Part shown: piece after piece, positions 31,624 to 39,440 of the stretch
Position numbering within the stretch: position 1 is the first letter of the stretch
Layout of the letters: every line of letters starts with the position of its first letter
Assembly: GCA_035525055.1 (NCBI GenBank)
Contig: DATLEZ010000078.1
Coordinates: forward strand, 1 to 53,522
DNA length: 53,522 nt
Source of the DNA: DATEEG01 sp035525055
Lineage (GTDB): Bacteria > Actinomycetota > Acidimicrobiia > Spongiisociales > ZC4RG35
Direction of reading: 5' to 3'
Translations under genes and position numbers: made by a program
Notes under the pieces: model-generated
The model's input: the letters and a program-made list of their open reading frames with translations, nothing else
Database searches by the model: none
What the model was told of the DNA's origin: nothing

Positions 31624-32043
31624 TCAGCGGGGATCTAGGAACACGACGGGGATGTTGCGATCGGTACGTGACTGGTACTGGCTGTAGCCCTCGTAAGCGT
31701 CGACGATCCGCGGCCACCATTCCTTGCGCTCTTCAGAAGTCGCAACCCGCGCTGTCACCGTTTGCCGACGTTCTTTGACCTGAACCCGTGCCTCGGGCTG
31801 AGCGACGAGGTTGAGATACCAGTCTGGATAGTTCGGTCGCCCACCGTAGGAGGCGATCACCACCAGGCTCTCGCCATCGCGAAGGTAGAGCAAAGGCACC
31901 TCATGCGGCCGCCCCGATCGCCGACCGGTTGTGGTCAGGATGAGCATGTCGTTGTCAACCAACCGCCGCCCGATCAGACCTCGGGTCAGTCGATAGATGC
32001 GACGATGCCAGCGCGAGAGCCGGCGAACCCTCGAGTCCTTCAC
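31624..32043 (-). CDS. Deazaflavin (F420)-dependent nitroreductase family protein
   Basis: 139 aa from a GTG at 32043. The split-barrel family marks are LILTTTGRRSGRPHEVPLLYLRDGE, VIASYGGRPNYPDWYLNL and the C-terminal RIVDAYEGYSQYQSRTDRNIPVVFLDP. Relatives such as mycobacterial Ddn use F420H2 to reduce quinones or nitro compounds. A longer frame to 32172 overlaps the upstream DUF1801 gene and is rejected. The inverted-repeat element lies immediately downstream. Confidence 0.87.
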   Translation of the reverse strand: MKDSRVRRLSRWHRRIYRLTRGLIGRRLVDNDMLILTTTGRRSGRPHEVPLLYLRDGESLVVIASYGGRPNYPDWYLNLVAQPEARVQVKERRQTVTARVATSEERKEWWPRIVDAYEGYSQYQSRTDRNIPVVFLDPR

Positions 32044-32075
32044 GCTGGTTTCAGCGACAGTTCCGACAAGCGCTC

Positions 32076-32495
32076 TTAACTGTGCTCTACCTTCATGGCT
32101 GCGTAGGTTTCCTTGATGAGTTTCTCCAGAACCGCCATGTCGACGTCTGCCAGCTTGTTGATATAGAGGCACCCCACACTGGTCTTGTGTTTGCCAAGGT
32201 CCTTCAGCAGATCCTGGTAATTACCGAAGCCGGGCAACACATAGAGCGTCAGGTTCTGCTTCCTCGGCGAAAATCCGGTCAGCATCCAGTCGCCTTCTTG
32301 CCGGCTTCTCTCTGACTTGTAGTGATACGAACCAAAGCCGACGATGCTGGAACCCCACATCTTGGGTTTCTCACCGGTCACCTTCGAAAATAGTTTCAGC
32401 AACGCGAGGCTGTCCTGCCTCTTTTTTTCATCCTCAACTTTGTTGATGAAGTCCTCGACGCTGGCGTCCTTGACGGTGGTCTTTGGTGCTGCCAT
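32076..32495 (-). CDS. DUF1801 domain protein
   Basis: 139 aa, starting MAAPKTTVKDASVEDFINKVEDEKKRQDSLALLKLF, then GSSIVGFGSYHYKS and LYVLPGFGNYQDLLKDLGKHKTSVGCLYINKLADVD, all typical of this DUF1801 subfamily. A longer frame to 32675 would run into the 3' end of the DUF998 gene and is not used. Function unknown. Confidence 0.88.
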   Translation of the reverse strand: MAAPKTTVKDASVEDFINKVEDEKKRQDSLALLKLFSKVTGEKPKMWGSSIVGFGSYHYKSERSRQEGDWMLTGFSPRKQNLTLYVLPGFGNYQDLLKDLGKHKTSVGCLYINKLADVDMAVLEKLIKETYAAMKVEHS

Positions 32496-33109
32496 ACCCG
32501 GCAATTTAGGGCGACAGGAGCGACAGACACAGAAGGGCGATTCCAGGTCCACCCGACCAGGATCGTCAGCCGCTGCAGCAACCCCATCCATGGACTGTCT
32601 CGCTCCCAGGCGACCCCGAAGAGGACGAACAGGACGATGACTACGACCGCAGTGGCGAAGGAGTAGGTCTTCCAACCTCCCTCGAGGGCAAACGCGAATG
32701 CGATCACCGTTGCCGCCAATGACGAGAACACCACAAATCCGAAAATGTCATGGACCTTGTGCCTGCGGCTCAGGACTGCGGGTGTCCCTGGCTCGGTGCC
32801 CGGCGGATAGCCCCGCATCGGATCCATGGTGAAGACCCCGGAGACGACGAGCCCCACGCCGAACAGAGCCAGCAGAGCAGGGGCGATTGTGACATCAAGG
32901 GCTTCCCTGGTCCCGGCGGCCGCCGCGATCATCAAGACCCCGGTGACAACGAAGTTCGAGGTCTGCACCCAACCCCTCGACCCGAGAGCCAGTGCGCTAA
33001 CCGGGTGATAGAGCGGCCGATAGCCCGGGCGGGTAGCCCCGTCGATCAAGAACGTGACGACGAATAGCGCCGCACCAACCAAACCGCAAGTAAGCAACAA
33101 CCTGGTCAC
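32396..33109 (-). CDS. DUF998 membrane protein with a probable 1-base frameshift near its end
   Basis: The open frame is 237 aa with six hydrophobic segments: TCGLVGAALFVVTFLIDG, the HPVSALALG motif and others, as in DUF998. After LLQRLTILVGWTW the frame becomes hydrophilic and overlaps the DUF1801 gene by 100 bases. If one A of the run at about 32540-32542 (minus strand TGGAATCG) is dropped, the frame reads IALLCLSLLSP then stop TAA at 32506. This restores a last transmembrane helix and ends 10 bases before the DUF1801 start. It is a true mutation or a sequence error. The intact gene would span 32506-33109. Confidence 0.78.
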   Translation of the reverse strand: MTRLLLTCGLVGAALFVVTFLIDGATRPGYRPLYHPVSALALGSRGWVQTSNFVVTGVLMIAAAAGTREALDVTIAPALLALFGVGLVVSGVFTMDPMRGYPPGTEPGTPAVLSRRHKVHDIFGFVVFSSLAATVIAFAFALEGGWKTYSFATAVVVIVLFVLFGVAWERDSPWMGLLQRLTILVGWTWNRPSVSVAPVALNCRVWQHQRPPSRTPASRTSSTKLRMKKRGRTASRC

Positions 33110-33190
33110 AATCCACCTCCTCCGAGACCGTACGGCGCAGCCTGTTCTTCATCTTCGGGAGAAGCGCCCAATTTGGGGCAATCGAGACCG

Positions 33191-33206
33191 TGGGTAGTTA
33201 TACCCA
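33191..33206. promoter_or_regulatory. Palindrome upstream of the LuxR/TPR regulator gene
   Basis: TGGGTAGTTATACCCA, an inverted repeat with 6-base arms (TGGGTA/TACCCA) and a 4-base centre, begins 34 bases before the regulator GTG. The same arms and spacing recur at 34905-34920, in front of the flavin monooxygenase. It is a likely binding site for the LuxR-type protein encoded next. Confidence 0.62.
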
Positions 33207-33224
33207 TTTCCCTAAGCTCGACGG

Positions 33225-34904
33225 GTGGCCCGACAATCCTCGGACGATTCACCTGCCGATAAGGGAGAGTTCTCGGCCACTCGCCCAGGCACCCAGCGAG
33301 TTGGCACCCAGCGACTTGATTGGGCTAGGGCATTTGAGGAACTGACGGCGGCGGATCGGGCATCCGACTTGACGCCCGGACAACTCGAACTGCTCGCCAG
33401 AGCGGCGATGTTGCTCGGGAACATGACTCACAGTATCGATGCCCTCACTCGCTCCTATCACAAGCGGGTCGAAGCCGGTGAGACTCTCGCCGCCGTCAGA
33501 TGTGCCTTTTGGGCGTCGTTTCAACTGTTCAATGTCGGAGACTTTGGCCAAGGCGGTGGCTGGGTCGGGCGTGCCACCCGGTTACTCGAGGGCACCGGGG
33601 AGGAATCCGCCGGGCACGCATACTTGCTGGTCGGAGAAGCCTTCCGCCAGGTCGTGGTGAACGGCGATTACCCGGCTGGCCGGGACACCGCGGCACGAGC
33701 GGCTGCACTCGCCCGCAGGACGGGGGAAGCAGACGTGGTTCCCCTGGCGCTCAATGTTCAGGGCCGGGCGTTGCTGCGTCTCGGGCTGATTCGCGAAGGG
33801 CTCGCCGTCCTTGACGAGGCCATGATGGAAGTGGTCGGAGGTCCGATCGCAGCGCCAGCAGCAGGAGCCGTTTACTGCTCGGTGATTGACGCCTGCGATG
33901 AGGTCTTCGACATCCGTCGGGCCCAGGAGTGGACCCAGGCCCTCACCATTTGGTGCGACCAACAATCGGGAATGGTCACCTTCACCGGGCAATGCCTGGT
34001 ACGCCGGGCAGCTATCAAACAGTTCCATGGACAGTGGCAGGAGGCTCTCGCTGAGGCCGAGCTTGCCTGCCAGCGGTTCGAAGTCGCCGACACCTACGCC
34101 GCCGGGATGGGTTGGTACCGCCTGGGAGAACTGCACCGCGTGCATGGCGACCTAGATGCTGCCGACCAAGCCTTTCGGAAGTCAGTCGAGTTCGGGGACG
34201 ACCCTCAGCCCGGGCTCGGGCTTCTGCGCCTTGCCCAAGGGAAAGGCCCGGCAGCGATGGCCGCCATCCAACGCGCCCTCGACGAGACCACCGAAGCATG
34301 GAAGCGGGCGAGGCTACTACCGGCAGTCGTCGACACCGCCCTCGCCACCGTACAGGTTCCGATCGCGCGCACCGCCGCCGACGAATTGGCCGCCATCGCC
34401 TTGAAGGTCGACATGCCCGTCCTGAGCGCGATTGCTAACCAGGCCCTCGGCCGGGTGAGTCTTGCCGAGGGCGACGCCCGCAAGGCCTTGACGTTGTTGC
34501 GCGAGTCACAGCGCACCTGGCGCGACTTGGGAGCGCCGTACGACGAAGCGCGGACCCGAACGATGATTGCCGCTTGCTGCCGTTCGATCGGCGATGAGGA
34601 CACCGCCAACCTGGAGCAGCAGGCAGCACGCAAGGTCTTCGCCACGCTTGGAGCCGCCGTTGACCTTCGCCACATCGACGGACTGGCGGCGGCGGTCCCG
34701 AGCCATGGCTTGACGTCCCGGGAAATGGAAGTGATGACCCTTCTCGCGGCCGGTCACACCAATCAGGAAATTGCCACTGAGTTGTTTCTGGCGGTCAAGA
34801 CCATCGATCGTCACGTCAGCAACATCCTCACCAAACTCGGAGTCAGCTCCAGGACCGCGGCGACTGCCTACGCCTTCAAACACGGGCTCGTTGAGAGCCG
34901 CTAG
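33225..34904 (+). CDS. LuxR-type regulator with TPR-like helical repeats
   Basis: 559 aa. The first 470 residues are helical repeats of TPR character (such as WYRLGELHRVHGDLDAADQAFRKSVEFG and ALGRVSLAEGDARKALTLLRESQRTW). The C-terminus is a LuxR helix-turn-helix: GLTSREMEVMTLLAAGHTNQEIATELFLAVKTIDRHVSNILTKL, cited here in three parts by position (about residues 488-530). No ATPase domain is present, so it is not a full MalT-type protein. It starts at GTG 33225, with no other start having better support. Palindromes flank the gene on both sides. Confidence 0.88.
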   Translation: MARQSSDDSPADKGEFSATRPGTQRVGTQRLDWARAFEELTAADRASDLTPGQLELLARAAMLLGNMTHSIDALTRSYHKRVEAGETLAAVRCAFWASFQLFNVGDFGQGGGWVGRATRLLEGTGEESAGHAYLLVGEAFRQVVVNGDYPAGRDTAARAAALARRTGEADVVPLALNVQGRALLRLGLIREGLAVLDEAMMEVVGGPIAAPAAGAVYCSVIDACDEVFDIRRAQEWTQALTIWCDQQSGMVTFTGQCLVRRAAIKQFHGQWQEALAEAELACQRFEVADTYAAGMGWYRLGELHRVHGDLDAADQAFRKSVEFGDDPQPGLGLLRLAQGKGPAAMAAIQRALDETTEAWKRARLLPAVVDTALATVQVPIARTAADELAAIALKVDMPVLSAIANQALGRVSLAEGDARKALTLLRESQRTWRDLGAPYDEARTRTMIAACCRSIGDEDTANLEQQAARKVFATLGAAVDLRHIDGLAAAVPSHGLTSREMEVMTLLAAGHTNQEIATELFLAVKTIDRHVSNILTKLGVSSRTAATAYAFKHGLVESR

Positions 34905-34921
34905 TGGGTAGAACTACCCAC
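34904..34921. promoter_or_regulatory. Second copy of the TGGGTA/TACCCA palindrome
   Basis: GTGGGTAGAACTACCCAC, 8-base arms around AA, starts at the last base of the regulator stop codon and lies about 80 bases before the monooxygenase start. It shares TGGGTA-N4-TACCCA with 33191-33206, suggesting one regulator acts on both genes. Confidence 0.62.
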
Positions 34922-35001
34922 CAACGGCTGAGCGCAAATGAGTGGTTCTGCCGAAGTCGGGAAGCCGACTCCACCGTACGGTCGCATGAGGAGGTGCGAT
35001 C

Positions 35002-36117
35002 GTGAGAAACGGCTACAACTTGGAACGAATCGAGACTGTGATTGTCGGTGGAGGACAGGCGGGATTGGCGCTTGGGTATCAGCTGGCCCAGCGTGGATTG
35101 CCCTTTGTGATCCTCGACGCCCACCAGCGTGTCGGCGACGCCTGGCGGACCCGTTGGGATTCGCTCCGGCTTTTCACTCCAGCCGGGTATGACGGCTTGC
35201 CGGGGATGAGCTTCCCGGCGCCGAGGAGCTCCTACCCCGCCAAGGACGAGATGGCTGACTACCTCGAATCATATGCGGCCAGGTTCGGTCTACCGGTGCG
35301 ATCCGGTGTCCGGGTCGATGCTCTCGCCAGCGAAGGCCAACGATTCCTGGTGGCGGCCGGAAGCCTGAGATTCGAGGCAGACAACGTGGTGATCGCCACT
35401 TCGCCTGAATTGATCCCGCATATCCCATCCTTCGCCTCGGAACTCGACCCATTCGTGATCCAACTCCACTCGTTCCACTACTCCAGCACCGCCCAGCTGC
35501 AACCAGGCCCGGTGCTCATCGTGGGAGCGGGCAATTCCGGAGCCGACATCGCAATGGACGTTGTCAAGGACCACCCCACGCTTCTCTCGGGTCGTGACGT
35601 CGGGCACATCCCGTTCCCGATCAACGGCTTCACGGCCACCGTCATCTATCCAATGGTGAGGTTCATGTTCCACCGGGTGATGACGGTCCACAACCCGATC
35701 GCCCGCAAGATCAGTGCCTCGCTCGAGGCCGGCCATGGTTTGCCGCTGGTGAGGGTCAAGCCCAAGCACCTATCGGCCGCCGGCGTCGAGCGAGTTGCGA
35801 GAGTGGCCGGGATCAAGGATGGACGCCCCGTGCTCGAGGATGGCCGAGCGCTCGACGTCGCCAACGTGATCTGGTGCACCGGGTATCGACCGGACTACTC
35901 CTGGATCGACCTGCCCGTCTTCGAGCGGAGGGGTGTCCCGGCCCACAACCGGGGTGTCGTCGAGGACCACCCGGGCCTGTACTTCATCGGCTTGAACTTC
36001 CAATACTCGGCGTCCTCATCGCAGATCAACGGCCTCGGCCGGGATAGCGCTTACCTCGCCAAGGCGATCGCGTCGAGAATGGCTCACCAAACGGAGCCTG
36101 CTGGGGTACCTGCCTAG
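35002..36117 (+). CDS. Flavin-containing monooxygenase-like NAD(P)/FAD oxidoreductase
   Basis: 371 aa from a GTG with GAGGAGG 7 bases upstream. VIVGGGQAGLALGYQL (residues 13-28) is the FAD Rossmann motif, VLIVGAGNSGADIAMDV (about 170) is the NADPH motif, and VIWCTGYRPDYSWID is the ATG-like C-terminal motif of the CzcO/YUCCA-like group. It should hydroxylate or Baeyer-Villiger-oxidise a small molecule. Together with the palindrome and the upstream LuxR-type gene, it forms a likely regulator/target pair. The methyltransferase follows at once. Confidence 0.9.
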   Translation: MRNGYNLERIETVIVGGGQAGLALGYQLAQRGLPFVILDAHQRVGDAWRTRWDSLRLFTPAGYDGLPGMSFPAPRSSYPAKDEMADYLESYAARFGLPVRSGVRVDALASEGQRFLVAAGSLRFEADNVVIATSPELIPHIPSFASELDPFVIQLHSFHYSSTAQLQPGPVLIVGAGNSGADIAMDVVKDHPTLLSGRDVGHIPFPINGFTATVIYPMVRFMFHRVMTVHNPIARKISASLEAGHGLPLVRVKPKHLSAAGVERVARVAGIKDGRPVLEDGRALDVANVIWCTGYRPDYSWIDLPVFERRGVPAHNRGVVEDHPGLYFIGLNFQYSASSSQINGLGRDSAYLAKAIASRMAHQTEPAGVPA

Positions 36118-36254
36118 TCGAGAAGGGACCTGAGATCTCCAACTGCTGCCACGGTGGCGACTACGAAGAACTGTTCACTGCGCGAGCCGCCACCAGCCTC
36201 GCCAACCGTTTCCGCCGCCGTGGTCTGCGCGGCTCCGAGGCGACCGTCGTCGAC

Positions 36255-36839
36255 ATGTTGACCGAGCTCGGGCCGAAAGGGATGACGGTGCTCGAGGTCG
36301 GCGGCGGCGTAGGCGAGATCCAGGTGGCGCTGCTCGAGAGCGGCGTTGCGGCCAGCGCCATCAACATCGACCTTTCCCCCAACTGGGAGACGGCGGCTAA
36401 GGCTCTCCTAGCCGAACGAGGCCTGACCGACCGTGTGACGAGACTCACCGGCGATTTCGTCCATGAAGCGGCCTGCCTCCCGAAAGCCGACGCCGTGATC
36501 CTGCACCAGGTGGTGTGCTGCTACCCCGACTGGAAAGGTTTGCTGACGGCCGCGGCCTCGCGAGCCAACCGCTTCGTTGTCGTCACCTTCCCCCGCCCGC
36601 GCCCGTGGTTCCGAGTGATCGCGGCAGTCGAAAACGGATTCCACCGCCTCCGCAAACGCCAGTTCCGCGCTTTCATCCATCCCCCCGAGGCAATGATCGG
36701 CCTATTGCGCGGTGCAGGGTGTCCGACAGTTGCAGACCACACCGGTCTGTTGTGGCGCACCATTTTCGCTCGGCGAACATTAGAAAGTGAAACCACGCAG
36801 GTTCGCCGTTCCCTCGTTCCTCTGGGCGAGGGCCTCTAA
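36255..36839 (+). CDS. Class I SAM-dependent methyltransferase (5' end unclear)
   Basis: 194 aa from ATG 36255, with motif I VLEVGGGVGEIQVALL, then INIDLSP and the DAVILHQVVCCYPDW loop, as in a group of small methyltransferases. Family members normally carry about 40 more N-terminal residues starting with a Cys-Cys motif. Exactly that sequence, CCHGGDYEELF and RFRRRGL, is present in frame from 36144. However, no ATG, GTG or TTG precedes it after the monooxygenase stop; an ATC at 36135 has AGAAGGG 7 bases upstream. The start is therefore either non-canonical or lost. Confidence 0.8.
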   Translation: MLTELGPKGMTVLEVGGGVGEIQVALLESGVAASAINIDLSPNWETAAKALLAERGLTDRVTRLTGDFVHEAACLPKADAVILHQVVCCYPDWKGLLTAAASRANRFVVVTFPRPRPWFRVIAAVENGFHRLRKRQFRAFIHPPEAMIGLLRGAGCPTVADHTGLLWRTIFARRTLESETTQVRRSLVPLGEGL

Positions 36840-37267
36840 TCGGACATTCGACTCATGTTGGACAAAGGAGGCTGACACATATTCCGGGAGGTAAGCAAGC
36901 TTCATACGAAGCAGGCACCATTCGGCTCTCGACATCGCGCCCACGTCGTGCAACCCGCTACTGACTAGCGGAGTGGCCGGAAACACCTGTTGGTTTCACC
37001 AGGGAACACCCCCGAACATTTGAGCCGTTCACGGAAACGCCCGAAACCGAACCGCGACGACGAGCCGGCCCGAACCAGTCCAGGCTGTTCTTGGGAGAAG
37101 ACCGAGACGCGGACCGCGGTCACCGGAGCAGGCGATTAGCAAGCACAGGAGTCCCGAACAGACCTAGCTGTGGAAACCGTCAGCGGCCGTCCGGCCAGGT
37201 TGGAATTGCTCCAGCCTCCCAGGCATCCAGAGTGCCTCTACGATCACGCGGAGACCGAAGGAGTGCT
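36840..37267. other. Intergenic stretch without a supported gene
   Basis: About 430 bases of mixed composition. Short frames occur on both strands (one of 68 codons on the minus strand at 36780-36986) but show no domain, ribosome site or codon pattern that persuades me. I see no tRNA, terminator or clear repeat. It may be decayed sequence belonging to the following pseudogene region. Confidence 0.5.
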
Positions 37268-37940
37268 TTGAATACCTGGACCCCCGGTCCTCGGACGGCA
37301 AAAGTCGGCTATTTCGTGGCGCTACTAGCCGGGCTGGCAACCATTCTCACGCTTGTTTTCAAATTCCGAGGTGGCGACACGAGCACATCGACGTCGCTCC
37401 AGCAAACAACCAACGGTCCCTCGAGCGGCGGGATCTCCGGACACTACGACATCAACGCAACCGACGACTACGAGTTCAGTCGCTACGACCACGACCGATC
37501 CACCGCCAACAACAGTCGCAGCGATCAGCCCGGTTCTCGATGTTGAGATTGAGAGGGATGGAGGTCAACGATGCCATTTTTCTGGTCTCACTTGGGAAGC
37601 AGGGCCTGCTAAAATCGACAGTACCGAGTATTCATAGTCTCTTTGGTGCCTAGCTCATAACAATGCTCTCGGCTGGCTCGAATACGACATCAACCGCGAC
37701 TACAAAATATTCGAAGCCACCGTTGGACTAGAGGACGACTCCGACGTCGACGGTCGATTCCGATTCGAGGTAGTTGATGAGAAAGGAACGGTCCTTGATT
37801 TCGTAGACCTTGGATACGCGGAGCACCACGACTTCAGGGTCGATGTCTCGACAGTACTCAAATTGAGACTTCAAACGACCTCCCTCGAAGGTCTCGGCAG
37901 TTACCACCCCACCTGGGGCAACCCGACCGTTCGACCGTAG
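37268..37940 (+). pseudogene. Broken membrane-anchored NPCBM-domain protein
   Basis: From a TTG at 37268 (GAAGGAG upstream) the frame gives a transmembrane anchor, KVGYFVALLAGLATILTLVF, and the start of a Thr/Ser linker. The linker then continues in another frame as TTTSSVATTTTDPPPTTVAA, leading to FSGLTWEAGPAKIDSTEYS and an in-frame TAG (37641-37643 region). Beyond the TAG, the same frame encodes an NPCBM-like domain: NNALGWLEYDINRDYKIFEA, then TVGLEDDSDVDGRFRFEVV and VDVSTVLKLRLQTTS, ending at TAG 37938-37940. So one frameshift and one nonsense change break an otherwise recognisable gene. Composition is more AT-rich than the neighbours. Confidence 0.7.
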
Positions 37941-38243
37941 TCTCCTCACAGCCCAACGACCCTCGATGGCAGGACCGGAAGTCTTACTTTTGCGGACACA
38001 GAAATTCTCCTCTAACTGGGCGAGGACAGGGTTCAATGGCCGTTCGACGATGAGAGTGGAATCAGATCCTCTTCACCCTTTTTAGGGTGACGGTTCCATT
38101 AATGCCAGACTCATTAAGCCACTGCGGCGAAACGCTCGAAAAGCCGTGGTCAAATACTTGCAGCAGGCCTTCGCAGATCGGGCGGTGCCTGTTCCGGAAG
38201 ATCGTCATCACCACAGAAACACCATTCTCACCACAAGGCCAGG
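37941..38243. other. Intergenic stretch between the NPCBM pseudogene and the TIR-like gene
   Basis: About 300 bases between two convergent gene ends, with AT-richer composition. A small hairpin is annotated inside it. No gene with support on either strand; the 63-codon frame at 38087 shows no recognisable feature. Confidence 0.5.
38073..38090. terminator. Weak hairpin, possible terminator remnant
   Basis: TCACCC and GGGTGA form a 6-bp stem around TTTTTA. It lies between convergent gene ends. There is no T-run directly after the stem on either strand, so terminator function is doubtful. Confidence 0.3.
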
Positions 38244-39440
38244 CTACGACCGCAGCCCTGAAGGGATCTGCAACTTAGCGACTTGCTCCATGACCCCGAT
38301 CACGATCAGATTGGCCGATCGCAGACGACGGGTAAGCCTACCGACTGGTCTCGCGATTCGTCCAAGGGTTTCAAGACTTGCATTGAAGCTGTCCATTGTC
38401 GGCGAAGCGAGTGCTGCCGCGTCGCGCAACTGAGCCATGCTCGCGAGGAATGCAGGGGCCTCAGCGTGCTCCTCCGGCGTCAAATCGCCGGACGCTAACC
38501 GACCGAGTAGGAACGTTATCCCGCCTCGCACCCGGAACCATTGGTCGTTGGCATGAGCGGCTAGCTGTTCAAACCTAGCCACGGGAGCCTCCATGTCTTC
38601 GGCGAATTTCAGCGCGATCGCTAGACGGCCCCGCATACCCGCCGCCCTGGAGTCGCTCTCCTCGACGGCATTCGTCGCTTCTCGTGACAGGTCGCCAAAC
38701 CGCCGCGTTTCGATGGAAAGCTCATTGAAATCTTCGACAAGCAAAGGGAACGATTCTTCCATGGCCGCGAGGATCTCGATAAATCCTGGTTCGTCATCAC
38801 CGTCTGGTGGTCGGGCTTGCGTGATGGCCGTGATTTGCTCGGGCGGTTGGGCGACGAGCCACTCATCAGTCTCAAGCAGCTCGGTCTCGAGCGCGAAGTC
38901 CCCGGCGGTGAGCCAATCGACACCCTGCGTGTTCACCTCACACCCCGCCAGCCGCAGGCGCTCGGCCAGGTCGTGGCGGCGCCCTGCGCTTCCATCAAGA
39001 TGAACTGTGTGACGGCCACCTAGGTCCGTGAATGGCCTCAAGGCACCCAGCTCGACGATGACGGTGCGATGAGGCGATTTGCCCATCGCCAGACCAGCCT
39101 CGAAGAGGACGTTAGATCGGGCTTGAGGTGTGAACTCAGACTCGTAGGGTGCATCCTCGGCTCTCCAGAATTGTGGCCGGAGTCGCGCTTCATCGTCAGG
39201 TGTCATTAGAACAACAATCGCTTGAGCGTGGGCGAATGCGGCATCAAGGACCTCACCAATGTATGGCAACGGTCTCCCCGTTAGGGCAATCGCCTCAGTC
39301 CACTCCAATGGTCTCAGATCAAGTGCCCTAAGAAAAGACACCAATGCGCCGCGTGCCGCCAAATTCCTACCATGCACTACAAAGACTGTCCTGGACGGCT
39401 CAATTCTTTCTCGCGGAGACTCGTAGTTGAGACGACTCAT
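38244..39440 (-). CDS. TIR-like (CAP12/PCTIR-type) nucleotide-binding protein
   Basis: 398 aa from ATG 39440, which shares its A with the nrdJ stop (TGATG). Residues 17-165 match the predicted TIR-like nucleotide-binding domain: RTVFVVHGRN, IVVLMTPDDEARL, then QARSNVLFEAGLAMGKSPHR with the likely catalytic Glu114, and PFTDLGGRHTVHLDG. The remaining 230 residues are mostly helical and unrecognised. Domains of this family occur in bacterial anti-phage effectors that consume NAD+, but also in proteins of unknown role. No cyclase or CBASS/Pycsar nucleotide synthase adjoins it. It is less GC-rich than nrdJ. Confidence 0.83.
   Translation of the reverse strand: MSRLNYESPRERIEPSRTVFVVHGRNLAARGALVSFLRALDLRPLEWTEAIALTGRPLPYIGEVLDAAFAHAQAIVVLMTPDDEARLRPQFWRAEDAPYESEFTPQARSNVLFEAGLAMGKSPHRTVIVELGALRPFTDLGGRHTVHLDGSAGRRHDLAERLRLAGCEVNTQGVDWLTAGDFALETELLETDEWLVAQPPEQITAITQARPPDGDDEPGFIEILAAMEESFPLLVEDFNELSIETRRFGDLSREATNAVEESDSRAAGMRGRLAIALKFAEDMEAPVARFEQLAAHANDQWFRVRGGITFLLGRLASGDLTPEEHAEAPAFLASMAQLRDAAALASPTMDSFNASLETLGRIARPVGRLTRRLRSANLIVIGVMEQVAKLQIPSGLRS

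Noticed and set aside
31259..31720. Minus-strand frame of 153 codons over the inverted-repeat element
   Set aside because: Its peptide follows the repeat arms, is low-complexity and crosses the ends of two real genes.
36780..36986. 68-codon minus-strand frame between the methyltransferase and NPCBM pseudogene
   Set aside because: No ribosome site, no recognisable domain, and it overlaps the methyltransferase end antisense.
37728..38036. 102-codon minus-strand frame
   Set aside because: It is antisense to the NPCBM domain readable on the plus strand.
38244..39440. A CBASS or Pycsar defence operon around the TIR-like gene
   Set aside because: No nucleotide synthase of the CD-NTase or Pycsar type adjoins it; the two class III cyclase genes are several kb away in other operons.
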